This document shows positions 55,089 to 63,069 of a DNA stretch of 64,000 bases, in pieces (position 1 is the first letter of the stretch; each line of letters starts with the position of its first letter). The position numbers were made by a program, and so were the translations under genes. The notes beneath the pieces were generated by a model. The model did not search any database and was not told where the DNA came from. It saw nothing but the letters and a program-made list of their open reading frames with translations. Source of the stretch: Halosegnis marinus. GTDB taxonomy: Archaea; Halobacteriota; Halobacteria; Halobacteriales; Haloarculaceae. Location of the stretch: assembly GCF_029338355.1 (NCBI RefSeq), contig NZ_CP119802.1, positions 1,178,001 through 1,242,000 on the forward strand, written 5' to 3'.

Positions 55089-56575
55089 TACTCCAGGTAG
55101 CCGAGGTCCTGCAGCCGGTCCTTGGTCGCCCCGTCCATGTCGCCGAGCACGTCCGCGTCCGGGTCGTAGTCGTCGTCCCACGTCTCGCCGACGCGCGCCT
55201 CGAACTCCCGAAGCGTGGCCTCCACCTCGGCGAGCACCTCGTCGTCCGCGCCCGCGAGGTTCTCGGTTTCGTCGGGGTCGCGGTCCAGCCGGTACGCCTC
55301 GTCGTCGATGCGCTCGTTGCGGACGTACTTCCCGTCGGGGCGGCGCGCGGCCCGCATCCGCGAGTAGAACCGCGAGTCCTCGTCGAGGTCGATGCCGGCC
55401 TCCGCGGCCTTCGTCTCCAGCTGTTTGAGTTCGACCACGGGCCGGTGGTACTCCACGAAGGCGTACTCGCCGTCGGCGAAGTCGCGGTAGTCCGCGGAGA
55501 GGAGCGAGCGCGCGGTATCGACGGGTTCGCCGGTCTCCGTGGCCTCGACGCCCGCGAAGTCGAGCACCGTGTGGTAGAGGTCCTGCATCTCCACCTGCAC
55601 GTCCGACCGGCTCGGCTCCGTGCCGGGCGCCTTCACGAGCAGGGGGACGTTGACGAGCGGGTCGTAGATGCCGAACTCGTGGCCGTACAGCCCGTGTTCG
55701 CCGTGGAGCTCGCCGTGGTCGGCACAGACGACGACGAGGGTGTCCTCCCACTGGTCGGTCGCCTTCAGGTGGTCGAACAGCCGTTCGAGCTCCGCGTCGA
55801 TGTGGCGTATCTCGGCGTCGTACAGCCCCCGAATGTCGTCGAACTCTCCCTCGGAGATGTCGCGCGCCCCGGAGTTGTACTCCTTCGAGTTCTGACACAC
55901 CTCGTCCGGGTCCACCCCGGGCGCGAACTCCTCGCGGTACTCCTCGGGCGGATACACCGGGAGGTGGGCGTCCATCAGGTTCACGAACGCGAACCACTCG
56001 TCGGCCTCCTCGGTGAACGCGACCGTGTTGTCGATGACCTCGGGCGTCTTCGAGTCCGCGCCCTCCGCCCCGGCGAAGTACTCGTGGACGTCGTTGCCCA
56101 GCTCCACGAGGCGGTTCGCTATCGCGCGCATCCGGTCGTTGTCGTTGACCTTCTGCCAGAGATCAGCGAGCGTTCCGGAGAGGAACTCGCCGGGCATCAC
56201 CTCGAAGAAGTTGTCCTGCTCGTCGAACCCCGCCGTGAGTCGGGTGTACGGCGTTATCCACGCGTTCGAGGAGTAGCACGCGGTGTCGTAGCCGGCCGCG
56301 CGCATCGCCTCCGCGAGCGTGCCGACCGACTCGTCGAGGTACGGCTGTTCCTGGCTCGCGCCGTGCTCGCTCGGGTAGCGGCCGGTGAACATCGAGGCGT
56401 GGACGGGGAGCGTCCACGGCGCGGGCGAGACGGCCTGCTCGTACACCGTCGCCTCCTCGGCGAACGATTCGAGCGCCGGCGTGGTGGGCCGCTCGTACCC
56501 GTACGGCGTGAGGTGGTCCTTGCGGACCGTGTCCATCACGACGAAGAGGACGTTCCGGTCCGGGGCCGGTGTCAT
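55088..56575 (-). CDS. Sulfatase-fold (alkaline phosphatase superfamily) enzyme
   Basis: 495 residues. DRNVLFVVMDTVRKDHLTPYGYERPTTP supplies the first metal ligands. The nucleophile position reads APWTLPVHASMFTGRYPSEHGA, where sulfatases have C/S-x-P-x-R; here a Thr takes the place of Cys/Ser. Metal ligands follow: VVVCADHGELHGEHGLYGHEFGIYDP. No formylglycine-compatible Cys, so a phospho- or sulfo-transferase (Thr nucleophile, as in LTA synthases) is as likely as a hydrolase. No signal peptide; the stop meets the flippase-like GTG (1 nt overlap). Confidence 0.85.
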   Translation of the reverse strand: MTPAPDRNVLFVVMDTVRKDHLTPYGYERPTTPALESFAEEATVYEQAVSPAPWTLPVHASMFTGRYPSEHGASQEQPYLDESVGTLAEAMRAAGYDTACYSSNAWITPYTRLTAGFDEQDNFFEVMPGEFLSGTLADLWQKVNDNDRMRAIANRLVELGNDVHEYFAGAEGADSKTPEVIDNTVAFTEEADEWFAFVNLMDAHLPVYPPEEYREEFAPGVDPDEVCQNSKEYNSGARDISEGEFDDIRGLYDAEIRHIDAELERLFDHLKATDQWEDTLVVVCADHGELHGEHGLYGHEFGIYDPLVNVPLLVKAPGTEPSRSDVQVEMQDLYHTVLDFAGVEATETGEPVDTARSLLSADYRDFADGEYAFVEYHRPVVELKQLETKAAEAGIDLDEDSRFYSRMRAARRPDGKYVRNERIDDEAYRLDRDPDETENLAGADDEVLAEVEATLREFEARVGETWDDDYDPDADVLGDMDGATKDRLQDLGYLE

Positions 56576-56958
56576 GTCCGAACCTCCCGCGTGAGGCGAA
56601 TAAAGTTCGTGGTCTCCGTTCGTTCGGGGTGTTCCGCGTCCGTGCTTCCGTTCAGGTGTCGGTTCCGCGACCGTCCTGACCGCGCCCGTCGCCTCCGGTT
56701 ACTGCTTCCGGAACGCCCTGCTCGCGCGGTTCCATGAGTACCGCCCCGCGACCGCACCGCCCACACGCCTCCCCAGCCGACTCGTTGCTCGCTTCGCTCG
56801 TCACTCCTCCCTCGCGCGCTGGCTGACTCGCCACGAGATGCTCGCCAGCGCGCGCCACAGCCGACAGGGGCGGACCCGCCGCGAGCACCGCGAGCGGGCG
56901 AGGGCTTCGGCGGTGTCAGTCTCCGGCGTAACGAAAACAGAGGAACGGAGCCCGGAGA
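56576..56958. other. Intergenic region without a credible gene
   Basis: 383 nt between the sulfatase-fold and nitrite/sulfite-reductase genes. It contains low-complexity CGCTTCG repeats (56780-56810) and an inverted repeat CGCGCGCTGGC (56813-56823) / GCCAGCGCGCG (56844-56854), separated by 20 nt. Open frames here have no family look. The stem could end the reductase transcript, 105-146 nt downstream of its stop, or serve another role. Confidence 0.6.
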
Positions 56959-58731
56959 CTAGTCGTCGGAGGGAATCGGCTCGCCGCTCCCGTCCGTCGG
57001 GGCGGGGCTCGCCGACATGTCGTCGTCGTCGGCGTAGGGGTACCAGGTCATCTTCGTGTTGTGCATGTACGGGTCCTCGTAGCCCGTCTCCTCGGGTTCG
57101 GCGAGGCCGGTCAGGTCGTCCTCGTCGTGGCGGGCGACGAACTCGCGGAAGCTCTCGCCGTCCTCGCGCTCGGCCTCGAACACGGAGAGGAGGTTCCCGA
57201 TGTAGCCGGGCACCTCGTCGGCGGCGACGCGCATCTCGACCCAGTCGGCGAACTGCGGGTTCTCGCCGAGGCCGCCGCCGAGGCCGATGTCGAACGCCTC
57301 GACCGGCTCGCCGTCCTTGCGCGTCTTCATCCCGCGCAGGGAGACGTCGGCTATCTGGGGCTGGGCACAGGAGGCCGTACAGCCCGACAGGTGGATGTGG
57401 AAGTCCTCGACGCCGTCGGGGACGGCGACGGTGTCGCGCAGGTGGCGCGCGTAGCGCACCATCCGGTTCTTCGTCTCCACGATGGAGAGCGAGCAGTACT
57501 CCGTCCCCGTGCAGGCGATGGAGCCGCGCATGAACGGGTGCGGGTCGGGCGAGTAGTCCTCCAGCAGCGGCTCGTCGAGGAACTCGTCCAGCCGGTCGGA
57601 ATCGACGTCCGTGACGATGAGGTTCTGTCGCTGCGTGATGCGGACCTCGCCGGAGCCGTACTCGTCGGCGAGGTGCGCGAGCGTCCGGGTGTCCTCGGCA
57701 CCCATCCGCCCGACGAGGACGGAGAGGCCGACGTAGTAGTTGCCGTCGGGCTGTTCGTGGACGCCGACGTGGTCGCCGTGCTCGCCGTCGCCGGCGTTGT
57801 AGGTGTACTGGTCGCGCAGGTCCTCGCCCGCCGTCCGCAGTTCGCCGTCCACGAACTCCTCGTCGAGGACGCGGCGGAACTTCTCGGTGCCCCACTCGTC
57901 GATGAGGAACTTGATGCGGGCGTTGAAGCGGTTCTCGCGGTCGCCGTGCTCGCGGAACAGCGCGGAACACGCCCCGGCGACCTCCGACACCTCGTCGGGG
58001 GTACAGAACACGTCGATGGAGCGCGACAGCCGGGGTTCCTTGCGGGCGAGGCCGCCGCCCACGCGGACGTTGAACCCCTTCCGCTCCTCGCCGTCTATCT
58101 CCTTCGTCGCGGGCTCGAACGCGAGGTCGTTGATGTCGCCCTGGCCGCAGCCCTCGCTACAGCCGGTGACGGACACCTTCCACTTGCGCGGGAGGTTCGA
58201 GTGCTCCTCGTTGCCCGTGAACTCCTCGTTGAGGGCCTCGGCGACGGGCCACGCGTCCACGAACTCCTCGGTGTCCTTGCCGGCGACGGGACAGCCCACG
58301 ATGTTGCGCCACGAGTCGCCGCAGGCCTGCTGGGTCGAGAGCCCGACGGATTCGAGCCGGTCCCATATCTCGGGGATGTCCTCCAGCTTGATCCAGTGGA
58401 GCTGAATCGACTGGCGGGTGGTCCAGTCACAGACCGCGCCGCCGAACTCGGGGTTGTCGGCCGGGCCGCGCGCGAACTCGTCGGCCACGTCCGCAACGAC
58501 CTCCAGCTGGCCGGGTTCGAGGACGCCGTTGGGCGTCCCGATTCGCATCATGAAGTAGCTCTCCTGGCCCTTCCGCTGGTGGTACAGTCCCCACCACTTG
58601 AAGCGCTCGAACCACTCGTCGTGTTCGTCCTCGGGGATGGACTCCCATCCCTCCTCGGCGAACTCCAGAAGGCGGTCGCGGACCTCGTTCCCGTAGGCCT
58701 CGCTCTTCCAGCCCTCGACCTTGGTCGGCAT
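56959..58731 (-). CDS. nirA: Ferredoxin-nitrite (or sulfite) reductase, siroheme type
   Basis: 590 residues of the duplicated NiR/SiR fold. RIGTPNGVLEPGQLEVVADVADEFA and the second-half VRITQRQNLIVTDVDSD are the ferredoxin-like repeats. The Fe4S4-siroheme ligands are CTGTEYC (C-x5-C) and GCTASC (C-x3-C), with 'CTGTEYCSLSIVETK' close to plant and cyanobacterial nitrite reductases (C-x-G-x-x-x-C, ETK); sulfite reductases usually differ there. An acidic C-terminal tail is typical of haloarchaea. Likely reduces nitrite to ammonium with ferredoxin. No nitrate reductase or transporter lies in the window. ATG 58731. Confidence 0.9.
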   Translation of the reverse strand: MPTKVEGWKSEAYGNEVRDRLLEFAEEGWESIPEDEHDEWFERFKWWGLYHQRKGQESYFMMRIGTPNGVLEPGQLEVVADVADEFARGPADNPEFGGAVCDWTTRQSIQLHWIKLEDIPEIWDRLESVGLSTQQACGDSWRNIVGCPVAGKDTEEFVDAWPVAEALNEEFTGNEEHSNLPRKWKVSVTGCSEGCGQGDINDLAFEPATKEIDGEERKGFNVRVGGGLARKEPRLSRSIDVFCTPDEVSEVAGACSALFREHGDRENRFNARIKFLIDEWGTEKFRRVLDEEFVDGELRTAGEDLRDQYTYNAGDGEHGDHVGVHEQPDGNYYVGLSVLVGRMGAEDTRTLAHLADEYGSGEVRITQRQNLIVTDVDSDRLDEFLDEPLLEDYSPDPHPFMRGSIACTGTEYCSLSIVETKNRMVRYARHLRDTVAVPDGVEDFHIHLSGCTASCAQPQIADVSLRGMKTRKDGEPVEAFDIGLGGGLGENPQFADWVEMRVAADEVPGYIGNLLSVFEAEREDGESFREFVARHDEDDLTGLAEPEETGYEDPYMHNTKMTWYPYADDDDMSASPAPTDGSGEPIPSDD

Positions 58732-58814
58732 GGACGGGTAGAACGGCTCCCCGCATATACACGCGCGCGCCGCGTCAAACCTCCCCTCGGCTCGCGTTTA
58801 CCAGCAAGAATTTC

Positions 58815-59159
58815 TCACTCCGACGACGCCGGACGCGCGAGTCGCCGGCGGCGGTCGGGGACGTGGACGCTCGACGGGACGACGGGCCGGAACACGCCCG
58901 TCTCCGGGTCCGCGCGGCCGAGCTCCAGCCAGTCGGTGACGCCCTCCGTGCCGCAGGCGATACAGCGGCCGGCGACGCGCGCCTCGACCCGACCGGCGTC
59001 GGCGCCCACCTCGACGAACCCCTCCGCGAGGAAGTCCGCGACCTCGCAGGGGCAGAAGTCGCCGCGGGCGAGCCGCCACAGGTCGGAGACGTTCACCGCC
59101 CGCGAGTCGTTGACGCTCACCCACGCGCCGTCGTCGAGCTGGTGGATCGAGGTGACCAC
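58815..59159 (-). CDS. Haloarchaeal zinc-type hypothetical protein, 114 aa
   Basis: GTG start at 59159: MVTSIHQLDDGAWVSVNDSRAVNVSDLWRLARGDFCPC then AGRCIACGTEGVTDWLELG, ending VVPSSVHVPDRRRRLARPASSE. The cysteines CPC and CIAC may form a zinc site. It is divergent from a small acidic gene at 59357, with the TATA-like ACGTTATACGG at 59280-59290 facing the latter. Function unknown. Confidence 0.72.
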   Translation of the reverse strand: MVTSIHQLDDGAWVSVNDSRAVNVSDLWRLARGDFCPCEVADFLAEGFVEVGADAGRVEARVAGRCIACGTEGVTDWLELGRADPETGVFRPVVPSSVHVPDRRRRLARPASSE

Positions 59160-59356
59160 GTGACGCGAAGGGCGCGCCCGGCCGTAAGCCCGACGCTCGC
59201 GGCCGTCGTCGCGGTCGTCCCGGATACTGGCAACCCCCGCCGGTAGGCCGCAGCAGGGGTAGCGATTACGCCTGAGGGCGACGTTATACGGCGTCCGCCC
59301 CTTCCCCCGGTAATGAGTCGAACGAGCCGTGTCCCCCCGCACGGGGAGGGTCGAAT

Positions 59357-59509
59357 GTGAGCGAGTCGGAGGAGAGCCGCGACGAGCGGTACGAGGACGT
59401 GGACACCAGCCACCTCGACGACGTGGCGGACGGCTGCGGCTGTACCGAGATATGGGAGCACACGAGCGAGCGGGAGGACGAGGCGGCCGACGAGTCGGAC
59501 GAGGAGTGA
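59357..59509 (+). CDS. Acidic Cys-containing microprotein, 50 aa
   Basis: GTG start with GGGGAGGG seven to eight nt upstream. MSESEESRDERYEDVDTSHL, then DDVADGCGCTEIWEHTSERE, then DEAADESDEE. The core GCGCTEIWEHTSE is flanked by Asp/Glu-rich, disordered ends. The SD strength and the motif support a real gene, and similar short proteins occur in other haloarchaea. Two vicinal Cys may bind metal. Function unknown. Confidence 0.65.
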   Translation: MSESEESRDERYEDVDTSHLDDVADGCGCTEIWEHTSEREDEAADESDEE

Positions 59510-59576
59510 CCCGCTCGTTCCCCCCGCGCGCACACCGACGGGGAACTTTTGTCGCGGCGCGGCCTATCGCGGACAG

Positions 59577-60245
59577 ATGAGTCCGCGCGACGACGCGGCG
59601 GACCTGCCGGGCGACGAGCCGGGCCACCGCGAGTCCCCGGTCGGCGAACCCGTCATCCGGCGGGACGTGGCCGGCGAGGACGCGGCCCGCTTCGACCCCG
59701 ACGACCCCGACAGCCTCGCGGAGGCGGCCGAGACGGTCGCCCGCTTCGCGGAGAACACCGCGGGCGGGACGGACAACGTCTACATGCTCCGGGGCGCGGC
59801 CGCCTGCGCCGCGCTCGTCCGCGGCGAGGGCTCGTACAAGGCCGCCGCCGAGCGCGCGGGCGGCGCGGCGTCCGTCTCCTTCATCCGCAAGTGGGCGCGC
59901 GTCCACGACCTGCCCCGCTCGGTGCGCCGGTACGTCGCGCTCGGGCGCATTCCCCCGACCGCCGCGAAGCACATCGCGCGTGTCCCCGGCGAGGCGCGGT
60001 TCCTGCTCGCGTGGGCCGTCCTCGACCACGGCCTCACGGTACGGGAGGTGCGCGCCGCGGCCTCGCGGGTCAACGACGGCGCGAGCGTCGAGGCGGCGTT
60101 GGCCGACGCCGACGTGGACCTCGGGCGCGTGGAACTGTCGCTCCCGCCGGACACCTACCGCGCGCTCCGCCGGCACGCCGCGCTGGCCGACGAGTCGCCC
60201 GCGGACGTGGTGGCCGACGCGCTCGACGGCTACCTCGACAGGTAA
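59577..60245 (+). CDS. ParB/KorB-like HTH protein (DUF7119-like), 222 aa
   Basis: The region near residues 70-165 (YMLRGAAACAALVRGEGSYKAAAERAGGAASVSFIRKWARVHDLPRSVRRYVALGRIPPTAAKHIARVPGEARFLLAWAVLDHGLTVREVRAAASRV) resembles the KorB/ParB HTH: a helix-turn-helix with the 'I-P-x-T-A-A-K-H-I-A' phrase, also seen in DNA-partition and nucleoid proteins. The N-terminus is acidic. The last 16 nt overlap the convergent M20 gene. Likely DNA-binding regulator; partner ParA was not seen in the window. Confidence 0.8.
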   Translation: MSPRDDAADLPGDEPGHRESPVGEPVIRRDVAGEDAARFDPDDPDSLAEAAETVARFAENTAGGTDNVYMLRGAAACAALVRGEGSYKAAAERAGGAASVSFIRKWARVHDLPRSVRRYVALGRIPPTAAKHIARVPGEARFLLAWAVLDHGLTVREVRAAASRVNDGASVEAALADADVDLGRVELSLPPDTYRALRRHAALADESPADVVADALDGYLDR

Positions 60246-61450
60246 CGCTCCGCCGCGCTCGCGAGCACGTTCGTCGCCGTCTCCACCTCCCCCCACTCGA
60301 CCGTCTCGTCCGGGTAGTGCGCCTCGTCGATGGTGCCCGGCCCGAACAGCACGGTCGGGATACCCGCCTCGACGTAGTGGCGCGCGTCCGCGCCGTAGGT
60401 GACGCCGACGGGGTCCGTGTCGTCGAGTCCTTCCGCTCGCATCCCCGACTGCACCGCCCCGACCACCGACTCGTCGGCGTCTATCTCGCTCGGCTCGAAC
60501 TGCACCGAGAACCGCTCGAAGGCGGGCGCGTGCGCCCAGTCGGCCGCCACGTCCGCGAGCGCGGCCTCGAACTCGGCCTCCACCTCGGCGACGGTCTCGC
60601 CGGGCGCGACGCCGAGACGCCACTCCGCGGTGAGCGAGGCCGGCACCGTCGAGGGCCAGTCGCCCGCCTCGACGGTCCCGCAGACCACCGGCCACGCCAC
60701 CGGGTAGTCGCCGTACAGCGGGTGTTCGACGCGCTCGCCCCGCTCGGTTTCGAGCGCGCGGAACCGTTCGCGCACCGCGGCGAACGCGTCCAGCACGTCG
60801 TCGCCGCGCCACCGCGTCGCGGCGTGGGCCGACCGGCCCGTCAACTCCAGCCGCTTCATCACGCTCCCTTCCGTCGCGACGACGGGGCGCAACTCCGTCG
60901 GCTCCGCGACGATACAGGCGTCGCGCTCGAACGGGTAGGGGTTCGACAGCGCGGCCGCCGCGGCCCCGACGCCGCCCTCCTCCTCGCCCGCGACGCTCTC
61001 GACGACGACGCGCCCGACCGGGTCGGCCTCCCCGCGTTCCGCTCGCTCGCGCAGGTCCAGCGCCGCGAACACGCAGGCCGCCAGCCCCGACTTCATGTCC
61101 GCCGCGCCCCGCGCGGTCAGGTCGTCGCCGTCCCAGACGGGGTCGAAGGGTTCGGTCGTCCACGCCGCGCGGTCGGCCGGCACCACGTCCACGTGCCCGT
61201 TCAGGAGCAGGGTCGGCCCCCCGGCCGAGAACTCGTGGACGCCCGCCACGCTCGGCCGGTCGGCGAACGCGGGGTCCGGGTCGTCCGGAAAGGAGGGGTG
61301 CTCCGCGAGCGCCGCGGGGTCGGCGGTCCACTCGTAGGTGTCGAACCCCAGCGCGTCGAGGCGGTCGCGGAGCCACGCCTGTGCGGGGGCCTCGGTCCCG
61401 CCCGTCGTGTCGTACCGGAGGAGGCGCTCGACGAACGCGCGTCTGTCCAT
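60230..61450 (-). CDS. M20-family metallopeptidase (ArgE/DapE-like)
   Basis: 406 residues. LLNGHVDVVPAD (His-x-Asp), ARGAADMKSGLAACVFAALDL (Asp-Met-Lys), SVAGEEEGGVGA (Glu-Glu-Glu) and the end HYVEAGIPTVLFGPG (His) give the di-zinc site and the catalytic Glu. GRSAHAATRWRGDDV opens the dimer domain. It removes acyl groups or dipeptides (acetylornithine, succinyl-diaminopimelate or carboxypeptidase); haloarchaeal members are diverse. Start ATG 61450. Confidence 0.9.
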   Translation of the reverse strand: MDRRAFVERLLRYDTTGGTEAPAQAWLRDRLDALGFDTYEWTADPAALAEHPSFPDDPDPAFADRPSVAGVHEFSAGGPTLLLNGHVDVVPADRAAWTTEPFDPVWDGDDLTARGAADMKSGLAACVFAALDLRERAERGEADPVGRVVVESVAGEEEGGVGAAAAALSNPYPFERDACIVAEPTELRPVVATEGSVMKRLELTGRSAHAATRWRGDDVLDAFAAVRERFRALETERGERVEHPLYGDYPVAWPVVCGTVEAGDWPSTVPASLTAEWRLGVAPGETVAEVEAEFEAALADVAADWAHAPAFERFSVQFEPSEIDADESVVGAVQSGMRAEGLDDTDPVGVTYGADARHYVEAGIPTVLFGPGTIDEAHYPDETVEWGEVETATNVLASAAERYLSR

Positions 61451-61494
61451 ACGCTTCCTCCCGTTCCCGCCCGGATGAATCCCACCTATCGAAA

Positions 61495-61502
61495 CTGTTT
61501 AC
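61495..61502 (+). promoter_or_regulatory. TATA box of tRNA-Lys
   Basis: TGTTTACC inside CGAAACTGTTTACCCCC, 27-34 nt before the tRNA. AT-rich for this genome. Confidence 0.5.
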
Positions 61503-61528
61503 CCCCTCTTGCCGTTATTTTTCCGCGA

Positions 61529-61602
61529 GGGCCGATAGCTCAGCCCGGCAGAGCGTCCGGCTTTTAACCGGACGGTCGTGGGTTCAATTCCCGCTCGGCC
61601 CG
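61529..61602 (+). tRNA. tRNA-Lys(UUU)
   Basis: Acceptor GGGCCGA/TCGGCCC with discriminator G. D-arm TAGCTCAGCCCGGCAGAGC; anticodon stem TCCGG/CCGGA around loop CTTTTAA, anticodon TTT at 61563-61565. T-arm GTGGGTTCAATTCCCGC. 74 nt, CCA not encoded. Confidence 0.97.
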
Positions 61603-62022
61603 TTCTTCGTGTGGAACTCCTCGGTCAGTCAGCGGCCCGCCCGTGACGCCTGAAGCGAGAACACCTCGAAAGCCCCGAGGCGGAGCGGTCGCGCGAGTCG
61701 CTGCGCGCCTCGCTCGCTTCGCTCACGGCTTCGCCGTTCGCCTCGTGGCCCGCCCTCCGGGCGCGCCACGCACTCGCTGCGGTGCTTGTTCCGCGAGACG
61801 TAGCCTCGCGTCGTTCGCGGTCGCTTCGCGACCGCTCACCGTCGTGACGCTCCCGCTCCGCCTCGCCCCTTTCAGTCCCACCCCACCCGACCGCGACCGC
61901 TCCGCACCAACCCTCCCCCATGACCGACACGCTCCTGCGGAGCGGTCGGTCTCGGCCACCGCGTCAGGGGCCCGGATGCGCGAAAGGGGGAGACCTTTGC
62001 CCGGCCGATACCACCGGGGGAC
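61603..62022. other. Intergenic region with hairpins, no credible gene
   Basis: 420 nt. The main content is repeat copy B (next entry). Several short palindromic runs occur, for example CGGTCGCTTCGCGACCG near 61826 and GCTTCGCTCACGGCTTCGCCG near 61715. The overlapping minus-strand open frame of 101 codons (61625-61930) is made of repeat sequence and I do not call it a gene. Confidence 0.6.
61659..61926. repeat. Dispersed intergenic repeat, copy B (inverted)
   Basis: GAACACCTCGAAAGCCCCGAGG at 61659-61680 is the reverse complement of the 50300 block (one base differs). ACCAACCCTCCCCCATGACC at 61908-61927 is the reverse complement of the 50271 block. In copy A the two blocks are about 10 nt apart, here about 230 nt apart. 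The extra middle sequence is rich in CGCTTCG-type hairpins, so copy B may be an older or expanded form. Confidence 0.65.
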
Positions 62023-63039
62023 ATGACCGACCTCGGCAAGGTGAGCGGCGAGTTCTTCCGCGAGACCATCCGGCCGAACCTCGGCGCCGAGCGCGACGAC
62101 GTGCGCCTCGGACCGACCGCGGGCGTCGACTTCGGCGTCGTGGACGTCGGCGGGAACGCGCTCGTGCTCGCGACCGACCCGCTGTCGCTCCCGCCGGCAC
62201 TCGGCTTCGACCGGGCGGCCCGGTTCGCGCTCGACATCTGTCTCGCGGACGTGGCCGTCTCCGGAATCGCGCCCTCCCACCTCGCCGTCTGCTTCTCGCT
62301 CCCGCCGGCGATGACCGACGCCGAGTTCGCCGAGGCGTGGACCGCGATGGACGAGCGCGCCCGCGAACTCGGCGTGAGCGTGACGACGGGCCACACCGCC
62401 CGCTACGCCGGCGTCGAGTTCCCGTGGGTCGGCGCGGCCACCGTCCTCGGCGTCGGCGACCACGACGACGTGGTCCGCCCGGACGGCGCGCGCCCCGGCG
62501 ACGCGCTCGTCGTCACCACCGGGCCCGCGGCGGAGACGGCGGGGCTGTTCGCCTCGCTGTTCCCCGAGGAACTGGGCCTCGACGCCGAAACGGTCGCGAC
62601 GGCACAGACACGCATCGACGACACGGCCTGCGTCGAGGACGCGCTCGCGGCCGCGGAGTTCGACGTCCACGCGATGCACGACGCGACGGAGGGCGGCGTC
62701 CAGGGCGGCCTCGTCGAGATGGCGACGGGCGCGGGCGTCCGGTTCGACCTGCACCGCGACCGGATGCCGTACGCCGAGGGCGTCCGCGCGGTCTGTGAGG
62801 CCATCGACGTGGACCCGTGGCAGGTCACCGCGTCGGGGACGCTGCTGATAGCCGTCGCGCCCGACGACGCCGACGCCCTCGTCGCGGCGCTCGAATCGCG
62901 CGGGACGCCCGCGGCCGTCGTCGGCGAGGTTTCGGCGGGCGAGGGCGTGTACGCCGACGGGGAACGCCTCCGGCACCCGGGCACGGACCCCTCGTGGCCG
63001 AAGTACGACGAGTTCCGGGAGCGCGGTCCGCAACGTTGA
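62023..63039 (+). CDS. AIR synthase-like (HypE/PurM-type) protein
   Basis: 338 residues of the PurM/HypE/ThiL/SelD superfamily. DDVRLGPTAGVDFGVVDVGGNALVLATDPLSL, then FALDICLADVAVSGIAPSHLAVCFSLPP is the ATP-binding N domain; VHAMHDATEGGVQGGLVEMATG and ASGTLLIAVAPDDADAL fit the C domain (T-E-G-G-V). HypE has a C-terminal Cys for cyanide transfer; I see none (end is GPQR), so it is not a HypE. Archaeal orphans of this type are of unknown substrate. Stand-alone gene just before tRNA-Gln. Confidence 0.83.
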   Translation: MTDLGKVSGEFFRETIRPNLGAERDDVRLGPTAGVDFGVVDVGGNALVLATDPLSLPPALGFDRAARFALDICLADVAVSGIAPSHLAVCFSLPPAMTDAEFAEAWTAMDERARELGVSVTTGHTARYAGVEFPWVGAATVLGVGDHDDVVRPDGARPGDALVVTTGPAAETAGLFASLFPEELGLDAETVATAQTRIDDTACVEDALAAAEFDVHAMHDATEGGVQGGLVEMATGAGVRFDLHRDRMPYAEGVRAVCEAIDVDPWQVTASGTLLIAVAPDDADALVAALESRGTPAAVVGEVSAGEGVYADGERLRHPGTDPSWPKYDEFRERGPQR

Positions 63040-63045
63040 AATACG
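63036..63045 (+). promoter_or_regulatory. TATA box of tRNA-Gln, overlapping the upstream stop
   Basis: TTGAAATACG spans the TGA of the AIR-synthase-like gene and lies 25-34 nt before the tRNA. The promoter is thus embedded in the 3' end of the gene. Confidence 0.55.
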
Positions 63046-63069
63046 CCACCGGGCTACCACTTACTGCGC

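Noticed and set aside
59577-60245. ParB-like protein as part of a replication origin or plasmid partition locus
   Set aside because: No ParA, no orc1/cdc6 and no origin-type repeats are visible in the flanks; the HTH type also occurs in ordinary regulators.
58815-61376. 853-codon minus-strand frame containing the 114-residue hypothetical protein
   Set aside because: Only the last 114 codons after the GTG at 59159 look coding. The rest is antisense to the HTH gene or in a wrong frame of the M20 gene.
61715-61845. CGCTTCG-type short repeats considered as a CRISPR array
   Set aside because: No constant repeat length, no spacers of equal size and no cas genes nearby.
61625-61930. 101-codon minus-strand frame over repeat copy B
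   Set aside because: Made of low-complexity hairpin-rich repeat sequence; no SD, and the matching stretch in copy A is not in a comparable complete frame.
61529-62022. tRNA-Lys 3' end as an integration site
   Set aside because: I found no repeat of the tRNA 3' end downstream and no integrase gene before the window end.
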